A stretch of DNA of 64,000 nucleotides from positions 2,046,001 through 2,110,000 of the forward strand of contig NZ_CP012808.1 of the NCBI RefSeq assembly GCF_001307195.1, written 5' to 3'. This document shows, piece by piece, positions 46,124 to 54,693 of this stretch. Position 1 is the first letter of the stretch, and each line of letters opens with the position of its first letter. The notes below the pieces were generated by a model that saw nothing but the letters and a program-made list of their open reading frames with translations, was not told the DNA's origin and ran no database searches. The position numbers were made by a program, and so were the translations under genes. This DNA comes from Acinetobacter equi (lineage in GTDB: Bacteria > Pseudomonadota > Gammaproteobacteria > Pseudomonadales > Moraxellaceae).

Positions 46124-46744
46124 ATGGCAAAATTAGGTCGACCATTGGCAATGTCTGTAGATGAACGCCGTAAAGAAATTTTTATCATTGCTGAAAAATT
46201 ATTTGGTGATCAAGGTTATGACAGTGTCACGATGGCAGATATTGCAACATCGGTAGGAATGTCAAAAAAAACCTTATATGTTTATTTTAAAGATAAAAAA
46301 GAATTGTTTAGAGAGTTAGTATCATCATCATATATTTGGTCTGATGATGCATTTCATGAGCAAAATTTAACAGCAATTCAGCAACTAAAAAACAGATTAA
46401 AAGTCTGTGCAGAGCATGTATTATCTGAGCGTCATATAAAATTATGTCGACTGATTGTTTCTGAGCATCGAAGTGAACCAGAAATTACGGCGACATTTTA
46501 TGAAATGGGCATATCTACAAGTCGAAATCATTTGATTGATGCAGTTAAAAAGATCGAGCAACAACATTATGTTTTAAAGCTAGATCCAGAGGTTTTGGCA
46601 GATATGCTTTTTGGTGCGTCAATTGCTAAACCATTTGTAGATGTATTAATGGCAAATCAGCAAATTAATTTTTCTGAAATTTTTGATACGATTGCCAAAA
46701 CAGTAGATGCTTTATTTGTTGAACATCTAAAATCTTGTGAATAA
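46124..46744 (+). CDS. TetR/AcrR family transcriptional regulator
   Basis: 206 residues. N-terminal helix-turn-helix VTMADIATSVGMSKKTLYVYF (about residues 37-57, shown in part) and a C-terminal ligand domain of the AcrR_C type. It is divergent from the Bcr/CflA-type efflux gene and probably represses it and itself through the palindrome at 46085-46106. The ligand is unknown. Confidence 0.9.
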   Translation: MAKLGRPLAMSVDERRKEIFIIAEKLFGDQGYDSVTMADIATSVGMSKKTLYVYFKDKKELFRELVSSSYIWSDDAFHEQNLTAIQQLKNRLKVCAEHVLSERHIKLCRLIVSEHRSEPEITATFYEMGISTSRNHLIDAVKKIEQQHYVLKLDPEVLADMLFGASIAKPFVDVLMANQQINFSEIFDTIAKTVDALFVEHLKSCE

Positions 46745-46765
46745 AACTGAGGATTATGTTTGACA

Positions 46766-47521
46766 ATGGAATTTGAATTAAGTGATGCAGAAATGCAGCT
46801 ATATGCTCGACAAATTTTATTAGATGGTTGGGATATTGACGCACAAGAAAAGTTAAAACTTGCAAATGTTTTAATTGTTGGCTGTGGGGGAATTAGTTGT
46901 ACTACAGTGGAATTATTAGCACGGGCAGGTGTTGGACAAATTAGTTTAATAGATCCAGATACTGTTGAGATAAGTAATCTACAACGACAAATTGCTTTTA
47001 CATCGCAAGATTTAGGTTTTTATAAAGCAGAAGTCTTAAAGAAGCGATTACAGCAAATTAATCCTTATATTCAGGTGAATAGCTATACGCAATGTTTAGA
47101 TGAACAAAATGCCGATGCATTAATTTCTACACAAGATTTGGTGCTAGATGGTTGTGATAACTTTAGTACACGTTATTTGGTGAATAAGCTTTGTGTAAAA
47201 TATTCTGTACCTCTAATTAGTGCCTCAGCAATTGGTTTTGTAGGTCAACTTTTTATGGTTGAAGGTGATTCTGCATGCTATGAATGTCTTTTTCCTAAAG
47301 AACAATTGGAAAATGAAAGTTTAAGATGTGCAGATTCTGGCGTACTTGCAACCACACCAAATGTAATGGCAAGTTTGCAGGCTCATCATGCATTGTTATA
47401 TTTGGGTTTGGCAAAAATGCCATTAAAGCAAAAATTATTAGTATGGAATGGGATGACGATGAGTCAAAAAATTTTAAACTTTGATAAAGATCTCGAATGT
47501 CCTGTTTGTCAGGCAAGATAA
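46766..47521 (+). CDS. ThiF/MoeB/HesA family adenylyltransferase
   Basis: E1-like enzyme of 251 residues that adenylates the C-terminus of a small sulfur-carrier protein such as MoaD or ThiS. ATP-binding VLIVGCGGISCTTVELLA (39 onward), LIDPDTVEISNLQRQ, the nucleotide-binding DGCDNFSTR, and zinc cysteines CYEC and CPVC. No rhodanese tail is present, so it is MoeB/ThiF-sized. Start ATG 46766 is conservative; a TTG at 46760 has better spacing from GAGGA (46749-46753). 21 bp after the tetR gene, perhaps cotranscribed by read-through. moeB is the likeliest identity, but no moaD or thiS is adjacent. Confidence 0.82.
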   Translation: MEFELSDAEMQLYARQILLDGWDIDAQEKLKLANVLIVGCGGISCTTVELLARAGVGQISLIDPDTVEISNLQRQIAFTSQDLGFYKAEVLKKRLQQINPYIQVNSYTQCLDEQNADALISTQDLVLDGCDNFSTRYLVNKLCVKYSVPLISASAIGFVGQLFMVEGDSACYECLFPKEQLENESLRCADSGVLATTPNVMASLQAHHALLYLGLAKMPLKQKLLVWNGMTMSQKILNFDKDLECPVCQAR

Positions 47522-47578
47522 AAGCTACAACTTAATCAAATTTTGTTAAACTCTGAATAAATGAATTGATTCAAATCT

Positions 47579-48880
47579 ATGATGAAAAATAATATCTGGT
47601 TAGATGGATTACGCTCCGTACGTCGTATGGGGGAAACTGCGGTCGTTGCTGCAAAAGCGGGCATTAAATATGCGATTGAAAAGCCAAGTAATGCGCGACT
47701 TATGCGAGAAACTTTTGAAGATTTAGGATCGACTTATATTAAATTAGGTCAATTTATTGCTAGTACACCTTCATTATTTCCAAGAGAATTTGTTGAAGAG
47801 TTTCAAGGATGTTTAGATCAAACACCAAAACTTCCATTTAGTTATATCCAAGAAGTTTTAGAGTCAGAATTTGCTGGACGTGATCTTGGTGATATTTTTG
47901 CATCAATTGATGAAATTCCTTTAGCTTCTGCTTCTATTGCACAGGTCCATGCAGCTACTTTAGTGACTGGTGAAGATGTTGTGATTAAAGTCCAAAAGCC
48001 TGGTGTGGAAACTATTTTATATACAGATTTAAATGTCTTACATTGGTCTACAAAATTATTAGAAAAAGCAGTTCCAAAAGTAAAATTTGCATCATTAGCC
48101 GATATTGTTGAAGAAATTAAAACACGTATGGTACGTGAAGTAGACTTTATTGAAGAAGCAAAAAATATTGATGATTTTGTGAATTATTTAAATATTACTC
48201 ACAATAAAGCTGCAACTGCGCCAAAAGTGTATCATCAGTATTCAACACGCCGTATATTGACCATGCAGCGTTTACATGGTGTATCACTGACAGACTTTGA
48301 AGTCGTTAAAAAATTTACCAAAGATCCATCACAAGTATTAATCACAGCAATGAATACGTGGTTTGGTAGTTTAATGATGTGCGAAAGTTTCCATGCAGAT
48401 TTACATGCAGGTAACCTCATGTTGTTAGATGATGGGCGTGTTGGATTTATTGATTTTGGTATAGTCGGGCAGTTAAATCCTGAAGTTTGGACTGCATCTA
48501 TTGCATTTATGGATGCATTACAAAAAACAGATTTTCCATTAATGGCTGAAAACATGCTGAAAATGGGAATGACAGATCAAAAAATTGATACCAAAATTTT
48601 GGCACAAGATTTAGAGCGATTATTTACTGGTGTTTTGTCGGCAGATCCGCAACAAATCTTATCGTCAAACCCTGCTGATTTAAATGACATTATGATGGAT
48701 ATGGTGGGTGTTGGCGAAAGACACGGTATTCGTTTCCCCCGTGATTTTGCATTGCTATTTAAACAAATGCTTTATTTCGATCGCTTTATGCGCATACTTG
48801 CACCATATACGGATATTTATGCAGACCAGCGTCTGCAAATGATTCAAACTATGGATCCAAATATATTGCTAAAACATTAA
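47579..48880 (+). CDS. ABC1/AarF/UbiB family atypical kinase
   Basis: 433 residues with the ABC1 kinase-like fold: KxGQ motif YIKLGQFIAS (about 58-67), alanine-rich loop PLASASIAQVHAA, VIKVQKPGV with the lysine, EVDFIEEAKN, the catalytic HADLHAGNL and metal-binding FIDFGIVGQ. It lacks the two C-terminal membrane helices of UbiB proper, so it is an UbiB paralog of the AarF type; such proteins support quinone or lipid metabolism. Single gene between the MoeB-like gene and folB. Confidence 0.85.
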   Translation: MMKNNIWLDGLRSVRRMGETAVVAAKAGIKYAIEKPSNARLMRETFEDLGSTYIKLGQFIASTPSLFPREFVEEFQGCLDQTPKLPFSYIQEVLESEFAGRDLGDIFASIDEIPLASASIAQVHAATLVTGEDVVIKVQKPGVETILYTDLNVLHWSTKLLEKAVPKVKFASLADIVEEIKTRMVREVDFIEEAKNIDDFVNYLNITHNKAATAPKVYHQYSTRRILTMQRLHGVSLTDFEVVKKFTKDPSQVLITAMNTWFGSLMMCESFHADLHAGNLMLLDDGRVGFIDFGIVGQLNPEVWTASIAFMDALQKTDFPLMAENMLKMGMTDQKIDTKILAQDLERLFTGVLSADPQQILSSNPADLNDIMMDMVGVGERHGIRFPRDFALLFKQMLYFDRFMRILAPYTDIYADQRLQMIQTMDPNILLKH

Positions 48881-48971
48881 TATATGATTTTGATTCATGA
48901 TTTTTATAATTTACTTTATAAGAATCATGATCTATCAAATTACAGTTTGAATATTTGTTTAGGATGAAACT

Positions 48972-49352
48972 ATGGATTCAATCATCATTGAAGGTTTAAA
49001 AGTTGATACGGTTGTTGGCTGTTTTAATTGGGAACGACAGATTATTCAACCTTTAATGTTAGATTTAACATTAATGACCAACCTTGAACAGGCATCTTTT
49101 TCGGATGAACTAAGTGATACGATGAATTATGCTGAAATTTGTGAAATTTCAGCGCAAGTGATTCAAAAAGCACAACCTAAATTAATTGAACATGCAGCAA
49201 AATTAGTAATCAATGCATTATTTACTACATATCCTGCTATTGATTCGATTATAATTACAGTCCGTAAGCCTGCTATTATTCCGCAAGCCAATTCTGTAGG
49301 AATTCGTCTTGAACGTCACCGAAAAGATTTTCGCCCTAGCACTAGCGAGTAA
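48972..49352 (+). CDS. folB: Dihydroneopterin aldolase
   Basis: Folate synthesis enzyme cleaving dihydroneopterin to 6-hydroxymethyl-dihydropterin. 126 residues; IIIEGLKVDTVVGCFNWERQ, DTMNYAEIC and the catalytic Lys of VRKPAIIPQANSVGI are family marks. It overlaps the next gene by 44 bases in another frame, an unusual amount, and the next gene is the following step of the pathway. Confidence 0.93.
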   Translation: MDSIIIEGLKVDTVVGCFNWERQIIQPLMLDLTLMTNLEQASFSDELSDTMNYAEICEISAQVIQKAQPKLIEHAAKLVINALFTTYPAIDSIIITVRKPAIIPQANSVGIRLERHRKDFRPSTSE

Positions 49353-49737
49353 TTTCGAACCCCAATTAAATTTTGATACTGCTTATCGACAAATTCAGTC
49401 TTTAGGAGAAACTCATTTTTCTAATATTTATCTAATTCCATGCCGAGATGGTGTAGGAGAAGATTATTGGAATTCAGCTTGTTTGTTAAAAAGTCATTTA
49501 AATGAGCATGAAATGCTGAATTTATTAAAAAAAATTGAGGAAGAGTCGGGAAGAGTTCGACCTTCACATAAAATTTCATTAGATATAGATTTAATTGCTT
49601 GGGGAGAGCAATTAAGCAATATGCAGTTTAATACCAAGAAATTACCTCTTGCATTAGATGTTAAAATTCCATTATGCGAAATTTGGCAACATTCTATGTT
49701 TGAGGGAATATCTTTGAATCAGTATCCAGTAATTTAA
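49309..49737 (+). CDS. folK: HPPK-like 2-amino-4-hydroxy-6-hydroxymethyldihydropteridine diphosphokinase, divergent
   Basis: 142 residues against about 160 for E. coli FolK. It retains the N-terminal ALASN (for LGSN) and the metal-binding SLDIDLIAWG, whose two Asp hold the magnesium ions, but the flanking motif reads RPSHKI where GPR is usual, and loops are shortened. The start is TTG at 49309, inside folB; no later start keeps the first strand. Location after folB supports the folate role. It may be the true FolK of this lineage or a degenerate second copy. Confidence 0.65.
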   Translation: MNVTEKIFALALASNFEPQLNFDTAYRQIQSLGETHFSNIYLIPCRDGVGEDYWNSACLLKSHLNEHEMLNLLKKIEEESGRVRPSHKISLDIDLIAWGEQLSNMQFNTKKLPLALDVKIPLCEIWQHSMFEGISLNQYPVI

Positions 49738-49763
49738 AAAGCTAAAAATAATCCAAAAATATA

Positions 49764-49807
49764 GATATTTACCCTTTATGTTCAGTAAGACTAAAAGGGT
49801 AAATATC
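49764..49807 (-). terminator. Terminator of the leftward T6SS arm
   Basis: Perfect 14-pair stem GATATTTACCCTTT/AAAGGGTAAATATC with a 16-nt loop and a T-rich tail on the minus strand, 26 bp past the tagX stop; lies between convergent folK and tagX. Confidence 0.8.
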
Positions 49808-49832
49808 ATTAAAATATTAATATTAATAGCGC

Positions 49833-50765
49833 TTAACTATTACCAGTTTCCGTTTCTGAAGTTAATTGCTCAGCCATTTCTTTGGTTTTTCTCAGACCTG
49901 GCATACGGTATTCAGTATGACCATAATCTTGGATTGATTTCCAACGTCCGCCCCATGTTAAACCAACAGATTCAGCTACTTCACCATAAAGTTGGTAACC
50001 ACGCATTGCCCAAGGATCGCGCTCTGAAATTACAACTTTACCATCGCGTTTAAATGCGACATCGGCTGCTAAACCAAATTGGTGATAACTTTGATAGGCT
50101 TTAGCCAAAGTTGTATTTTTATTGCCTGATAAGCGATTTTGACGCTCTGGACTACGATAACCTTCAAGTAATACAAGTTCATAGCCATGGCGTTCTTTCA
50201 TGATTTTGAAGACCATCAATAAACGTTGTTTATAGCGAGGATTCATCTTATTCCACTTACGGTCAATTACAGCATGATCACGTTGTTGCAATAATTCCAA
50301 GTTATGTTCAGCAGAATGCGCTGCATTTGTGCTATCTGGATTTTGGCTATTTAAGATCATCGCCGCCGTAATAGCCTCTTCAACAAGCTTTTCATCCACC
50401 TCAGGGGGTGGTGTAAGCATTTCACCATTAAGTAAAGCATAAATTTGAGGGTCAGATTTCCTTAAATAATCAGCTTCAATTTCAGTAGGGCTAATGGGAC
50501 GTGTAAATGCAAAAATGATAATACTTGCAAAAAGTAATAATCCCGCAACGAGAATCCACCATTGCTGTAAATGCCAATGTGATTGTGTCTGATTGAGTGA
50601 TGAAGATGAGTTTAATTCATGTGCGAATTTTTTTGCTTGAAACAGTTTCTCTTTATTAAAAATAGATTGAAATTTTTCGGCAACAAAGTCCCTAAGCTCG
50701 TATGAGCTTAGAAAAATTAAAAAACCAATAAATACAACGAAGAATAGTACAATAAAGATAATCAT
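49833..50765 (-). CDS. tagX: T6SS-associated peptidoglycan hydrolase TagX (M15 peptidase)
   Basis: 310 residues with two N-terminal membrane helices (about 3-20 and 69-88) and a periplasmic M15/VanY-like zinc peptidase domain: SYHQFGLAADV carries His228 and Asp235, and YGHTEY carries His283. In A. baumannii TagX is an L,D-endopeptidase needed to open peptidoglycan for T6SS assembly. Matching domain, membrane anchor and position at the end of the tssH-A-K-L arm make the assignment strong. 12 bp after the preceding gene. Confidence 0.9.
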   Translation of the reverse strand: MIIFIVLFFVVFIGFLIFLSSYELRDFVAEKFQSIFNKEKLFQAKKFAHELNSSSSLNQTQSHWHLQQWWILVAGLLLFASIIIFAFTRPISPTEIEADYLRKSDPQIYALLNGEMLTPPPEVDEKLVEEAITAAMILNSQNPDSTNAAHSAEHNLELLQQRDHAVIDRKWNKMNPRYKQRLLMVFKIMKERHGYELVLLEGYRSPERQNRLSGNKNTTLAKAYQSYHQFGLAADVAFKRDGKVVISERDPWAMRGYQLYGEVAESVGLTWGGRWKSIQDYGHTEYRMPGLRKTKEMAEQLTSETETGNS

Positions 50766-50777
50766 AATCTTATAACA

Positions 50778-51377
50778 TCATTTATGTAATGTTGCATTTG
50801 AAGTTGTATCTGATGAAACTGGTACATCTAATTCAAGTAAAATAATGGCATCCATCGAATCAATCTTAAATGGTTGATCTAAGCGTTTTTGAGCTGCAGG
50901 AGATGCATCACTTTTTGCTTTAGTGCTCGGCACATTTTTGATTGTTGTTGGTACTTGTTCAGATTGTATTGGTAATTTTTTAGGTATTTCTACAGCTAAT
51001 GCTTTCTTATTAGTAGGTTCAGTTTTATCTTTTTCTACAATTTTTTGTTTGTTTAGTAAAACGGAATTGTCTTCTTTTGAAGATAATTTATCCTGAGCTA
51101 TTTTGAACAGCTGGTCAATACTATTTTCAGACTGATCACTTTTTGAGTCTAAGTGAACACCTTGGAAATCTTGAATATCATCTTTAATTGAATGTGATTT
51201 TATAACGTCATTTTCAGAATGTACAGAAACAGAATCATCTTTCATTAAATAGAAGAGAGAGAAGCTAAAAGTAAGTAAAATGGCGATTACAAGTAAGCTT
51301 AATATTAAAAATCGTTTTCGTTTTTGCCATTTAGACTGATTTTTAAGTATTTTAATTGAATTTTGGCTCATAGACAT
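50778..51377 (-). CDS. T6SS-locus protein of unknown function, one membrane helix
   Basis: 199 residues: basic cytoplasmic N-terminus (KNQSKWQKRKRF), one membrane helix at about 23-45, and a low-complexity, Lys/Ser-rich periplasmic region. It sits between tssL and tagX with gaps of 6 and 12 bp, so it belongs to the secretion operon. Acinetobacter T6SS loci carry an accessory gene at this place. No catalytic motif seen. It may help anchor TssL or TagX, but that is inference. Confidence 0.75.
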   Translation of the reverse strand: MSMSQNSIKILKNQSKWQKRKRFLILSLLVIAILLTFSFSLFYLMKDDSVSVHSENDVIKSHSIKDDIQDFQGVHLDSKSDQSENSIDQLFKIAQDKLSSKEDNSVLLNKQKIVEKDKTEPTNKKALAVEIPKKLPIQSEQVPTTIKNVPSTKAKSDASPAAQKRLDQPFKIDSMDAIILLELDVPVSSDTTSNATLHK

Positions 51378-51383
51378 CTTACT

Positions 51384-52184
51384 TTATGGGAGATGAATTG
51401 TAATATTTGCTTGTTCTGTTGGTGCACTAATAATGTTTGAATAATTTGCTAAAGATGATTTAGCTTCATGCTTCAAAGCAAGATTAAGCCCCGTAAATGT
51501 TAAAAGTGCAAAGATAATGAGACATAAAAAAATCCACACAAATGGTAAGTCTGTGTGTAATACATTTTTAATTTTATCTGGAATAGCCCAAAATGGAGAA
51601 AAAGCAGTTTTTTTACCTTTGAGATAATCAATTTCATCACCAACACGTGCGACCAAATGATTCAGTGATTCAACTGATTCAAGACGATATTTACCTTGAT
51701 AGCCTAAAAGTAGGCAATAATGAAATACTTCTAATGATGCAAGATTCACTTTTCCTTTTGCACGTAAATCTTCTAATTTATCAAAAAAGTGATTACCAGC
51801 TAGTTGAGAACCAAATAAACTCAATTGAAGCGGATTTAGTAACCATGTGTTTTGTAAGTTGAAAAATTTCTCATTGCTTTGAATTGCGATGGTTTCATCA
51901 AGTAAAGCACAGTATGCATATTTTGAATTTTTAATATCTTCAGGTGTAAAGTGAAGTTTTTGTGCTTGATGTTCAAAGCGACTCAGTAAATCTAAGATTT
52001 TTTCTCTAAAATTGATTGGGTTTTGAGGCACGTATTGGTTTTTTAATAAGAAAACAATATAAAAACCATCGTAAAGCAAATCAATCAAATTGCTAGAGTT
52101 TACAATTTTAGGCTGATTAATTGTGTTATTACTACCAATTTGACCATCATCAAATAGAGAAGGAGCTTTATTTTGTTGATTCAT
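51384..52184 (-). CDS. tssL: Type VI secretion protein TssL (DotU/IcmH family)
   Basis: 266 residues. Inner-membrane part of the trans-envelope complex with TssM and TssJ. N-terminal cytoplasmic helical DotU domain (YCALLDETIAI, FFDKLEDLRAKGKVNLASLE, YHYC-like LEVFHYCLLLGYQGKYR in part) and one C-terminal membrane helix (about 213-237) with a short periplasmic end. No peptidoglycan-binding extension, which fits a system using TagX separately. Confidence 0.92.
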   Translation of the reverse strand: MNQQNKAPSLFDDGQIGSNNTINQPKIVNSSNLIDLLYDGFYIVFLLKNQYVPQNPINFREKILDLLSRFEHQAQKLHFTPEDIKNSKYAYCALLDETIAIQSNEKFFNLQNTWLLNPLQLSLFGSQLAGNHFFDKLEDLRAKGKVNLASLEVFHYCLLLGYQGKYRLESVESLNHLVARVGDEIDYLKGKKTAFSPFWAIPDKIKNVLHTDLPFVWIFLCLIIFALLTFTGLNLALKHEAKSSLANYSNIISAPTEQANITIHLP

Positions 52185-52194
52185 TTTTTAATTC

Positions 52195-53559
52195 CTATCC
52201 ATTTACAATTGCTATAAGTTCTAAGCGAATATCTTTAAAGCCAGATGGTATATAAATACAGATTGATTCTGATTCAAGCATTGCATGATAAAGTTCATGC
52301 TGTGCTTCAATTTCGAAATAGCTAACACCTGAGCGAACAGGAATAGCAGAAGGAACTTGAGCAAGATGATGAATAGGGACTGCAGGTAATGCAGCAACCA
52401 CGCGTTTTTCAACATCAACTGTGCTACCAACTTTAAAGCGTAATGGAACAATTGGAATAAGCTCATGAGTTGGCATTGCATCGCTAGAAACAGCAAGATA
52501 TAAACGTGATTCACGATTAATTTTATCTGTTTCAAGACCACCAACCCAATATGATGGACGAATTTCTTTCAGTGGAATTGTGATGTATCGATTTGAAATA
52601 ATTGTATCTAATAAATCACGAAGTATTTGGTCTAAAGACTCAAATGATTTCTGTAAATCATGATGATCATAAGTCGGTAATTGATCAATTTCATATGCTG
52701 TTGAAAATGTCAGTAAAGATCCTGTTACGCGCAATAATTCAGAGAATAAACGTTCAGGATGTATTTGAGGGTGTTTTGCAATATGATGTAACATTGCATG
52801 TGCAGTATTTAGAGAGTTCACTAGCCAAAAAGAAACGATATCGCCTGAACGGAATTCAATTAAATTTTGTTCACTTTCACGGCTATTTTTTTGAATTGTT
52901 TTAATTTTTGCTTTAATGATATTGAGTGTACGTTTAAGATTATTTGTTAAAGTTTCAGACGACTCAATATGTAAAAGTGGTGGAATAAATTTATGGTCAA
53001 TTTCAAAATTACCAGAACTTTGACGTTTAATTTTCCCTACTGGTAAATATAAAAAACCATCCAATTCATGATTTGGTTGCTCATGAATTTCTAAAAGTTT
53101 AAATTCAGCACGTCTTCTTAGTAATGTAATGTCTGCTGAGGAAGCATCTGTAAATAAATCATGTGTTTCAATTAAATATGAGTGATAGCGACTTGGTTGG
53201 GTATTCTCATCATGAGACACATTACGTTTATTGGGTTGTAAAATTGGTAATGCTAGATAAATCAGCATTTCATTACGCAAATTTAAGTTATCAAGCTGAA
53301 TCGGTTCTGGTAATAAATCTTGTGCTGGTGCCGAAAAAATTTCTCCATCTTGCCATAATACAGTACCTTGTTCGAGAGCAAGCACATGTAATGAAAGCTG
53401 AGATTCATCAAAACGAATATTTTGAACCCCATATGCAAAAGGAATCGTTGCACGAATTGTTTGATTTAAACGTTGCTCATGATACATATCTTGCACTTGA
53501 AAGTGTTGAGGGCGTAAAAATAAGCCTTCACCCCATAAAATTTTCTCAGCTTTAAACAT
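52195..53559 (-). CDS. tssK: Type VI secretion baseplate protein TssK
   Basis: 454 residues. Connects the phage-like baseplate to the membrane complex. N-terminal KILWGEGLFLRPQHFQVQDMY (in part) is the family hallmark, followed by the shoulder and the C-terminal head domain that binds TssL/TssM. Full length. 5 bp after tssA and 10 bp before tssL. Confidence 0.95.
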   Translation of the reverse strand: MFKAEKILWGEGLFLRPQHFQVQDMYHEQRLNQTIRATIPFAYGVQNIRFDESQLSLHVLALEQGTVLWQDGEIFSAPAQDLLPEPIQLDNLNLRNEMLIYLALPILQPNKRNVSHDENTQPSRYHSYLIETHDLFTDASSADITLLRRRAEFKLLEIHEQPNHELDGFLYLPVGKIKRQSSGNFEIDHKFIPPLLHIESSETLTNNLKRTLNIIKAKIKTIQKNSRESEQNLIEFRSGDIVSFWLVNSLNTAHAMLHHIAKHPQIHPERLFSELLRVTGSLLTFSTAYEIDQLPTYDHHDLQKSFESLDQILRDLLDTIISNRYITIPLKEIRPSYWVGGLETDKINRESRLYLAVSSDAMPTHELIPIVPLRFKVGSTVDVEKRVVAALPAVPIHHLAQVPSAIPVRSGVSYFEIEAQHELYHAMLESESICIYIPSGFKDIRLELIAIVNG

Positions 53560-53564
53560 TTTTA

Positions 53565-54692
53565 TTACCAGTTATTTGATTCATTAGATTCTTGTTTCAC
53601 ACCAAGCAGTTCTTGGACATTCTCAAGTGGATTATCATTTTTAATGACTTGTGATAACCACTCATGAAGCGGCATTTGGCTCCATTTAATTGTTTTTTCC
53701 AACATGTAACTGACAGGGCTATGTGGTTCATTTTCTTTAAAATATTGAGCTATTTGCTCTAAAACAACTAAAGCTTGCTCACGATTTTGAATGTGACTTT
53801 GAGGAGACACATTAAAAGAATATTGGCTTTGATTTATCATATTAGGTGCCATATCTTGTGAGGATGTATTTGTAACTGAAGGTTCTTGTGAGGAACTTAC
53901 CTCTTGGTTTAGATTTTGTTGAGGTAAAATCGTATCAATTTTATAGATTTTTTTTAATGAAGTGCGAATATCGGTTAATTGAGAATCAATACTCGCGAAA
54001 CTTGGGGCTTCAAGTCCCATTAACATGTCTAAAACTTGTTTAATACTTTCCCAATGTGTAAAAATTTTTTCAAAATCTTGATAGTTGTTAAGTTGAAAAT
54101 TTTTACTTGTTGCAGAAATTGCTTGATCAAATTCATCCATTATATTTGATTTTTCATGAAAATCAGAGTCTTCACTAGACTTACGTAATGTATTTTGTTG
54201 ATAAAGTCGTCTTTCGTATTCTGAAAGAGAATAGAATGGTTGTGCTGTAGTTAATGGAACTTTTTTAATAAGGGCGGGGAGTTGAGTAATCAATCCTTGA
54301 AGTAGTCCAAGACGTTGATCAAGATCATCATCCTCAATGATAGGATGAATAGTTAACCAATATTGTTCTAGAATTCTATGTGAAAGTTCTAGGCCCTTTT
54401 CAATGCCTTGAAAACCATAAAGATTTGCCCATGCTTCGGTAGCCCAAGTTAATAAGCGAATATCTTTAGTTTTAGTTCGTAGTAGTTCAGAAGACTTTTT
54501 AGCGACAAAAGACCAATCAGCTTGTTTGGGTTCAGTGACCCAATCACCCTGATCTAATAAAGGATCATCTTGGGTTTTAGCCTGCTTTATTTCATGAAAT
54601 TCATTAGAAAAAGATAAATCTTCTCCACATTGTTGAATATCGGAAATAGGTTGTAAAAAATCTTCGACTACAATATTCACATTAAACCTCAA
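53565..54692 (-). CDS. tssA: Type VI secretion protein TssA
   Basis: 375 residues with an ImpA_N domain (about 10-140: LQPISDIQQCGEDLSFSNEF, WVTEPKQADWSFVAKKSSEL, LATEAWANLYGFQGIEKGLE-type motifs) and a C-terminal region for oligomer formation (SPVSYMLEKTIKWSQMPLHEW). It primes and caps the sheath-tube during assembly. One base after tssH. Confidence 0.93.
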   Translation of the reverse strand: MRFNVNIVVEDFLQPISDIQQCGEDLSFSNEFHEIKQAKTQDDPLLDQGDWVTEPKQADWSFVAKKSSELLRTKTKDIRLLTWATEAWANLYGFQGIEKGLELSHRILEQYWLTIHPIIEDDDLDQRLGLLQGLITQLPALIKKVPLTTAQPFYSLSEYERRLYQQNTLRKSSEDSDFHEKSNIMDEFDQAISATSKNFQLNNYQDFEKIFTHWESIKQVLDMLMGLEAPSFASIDSQLTDIRTSLKKIYKIDTILPQQNLNQEVSSSQEPSVTNTSSQDMAPNMINQSQYSFNVSPQSHIQNREQALVVLEQIAQYFKENEPHSPVSYMLEKTIKWSQMPLHEWLSQVIKNDNPLENVQELLGVKQESNESNNW

Positions 54693-54693
54693 A

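Noticed and set aside
49778..50053. 91-codon plus-strand frame at the end of tagX
   Set aside because: Overlaps the tagX terminator and the catalytic His283 codon region; Leu/Ile-rich shadow.
53163..53555. 130-codon plus-strand frame antisense to tssK
   Set aside because: Mirror reading of a strongly conserved T6SS gene; no independent signal.
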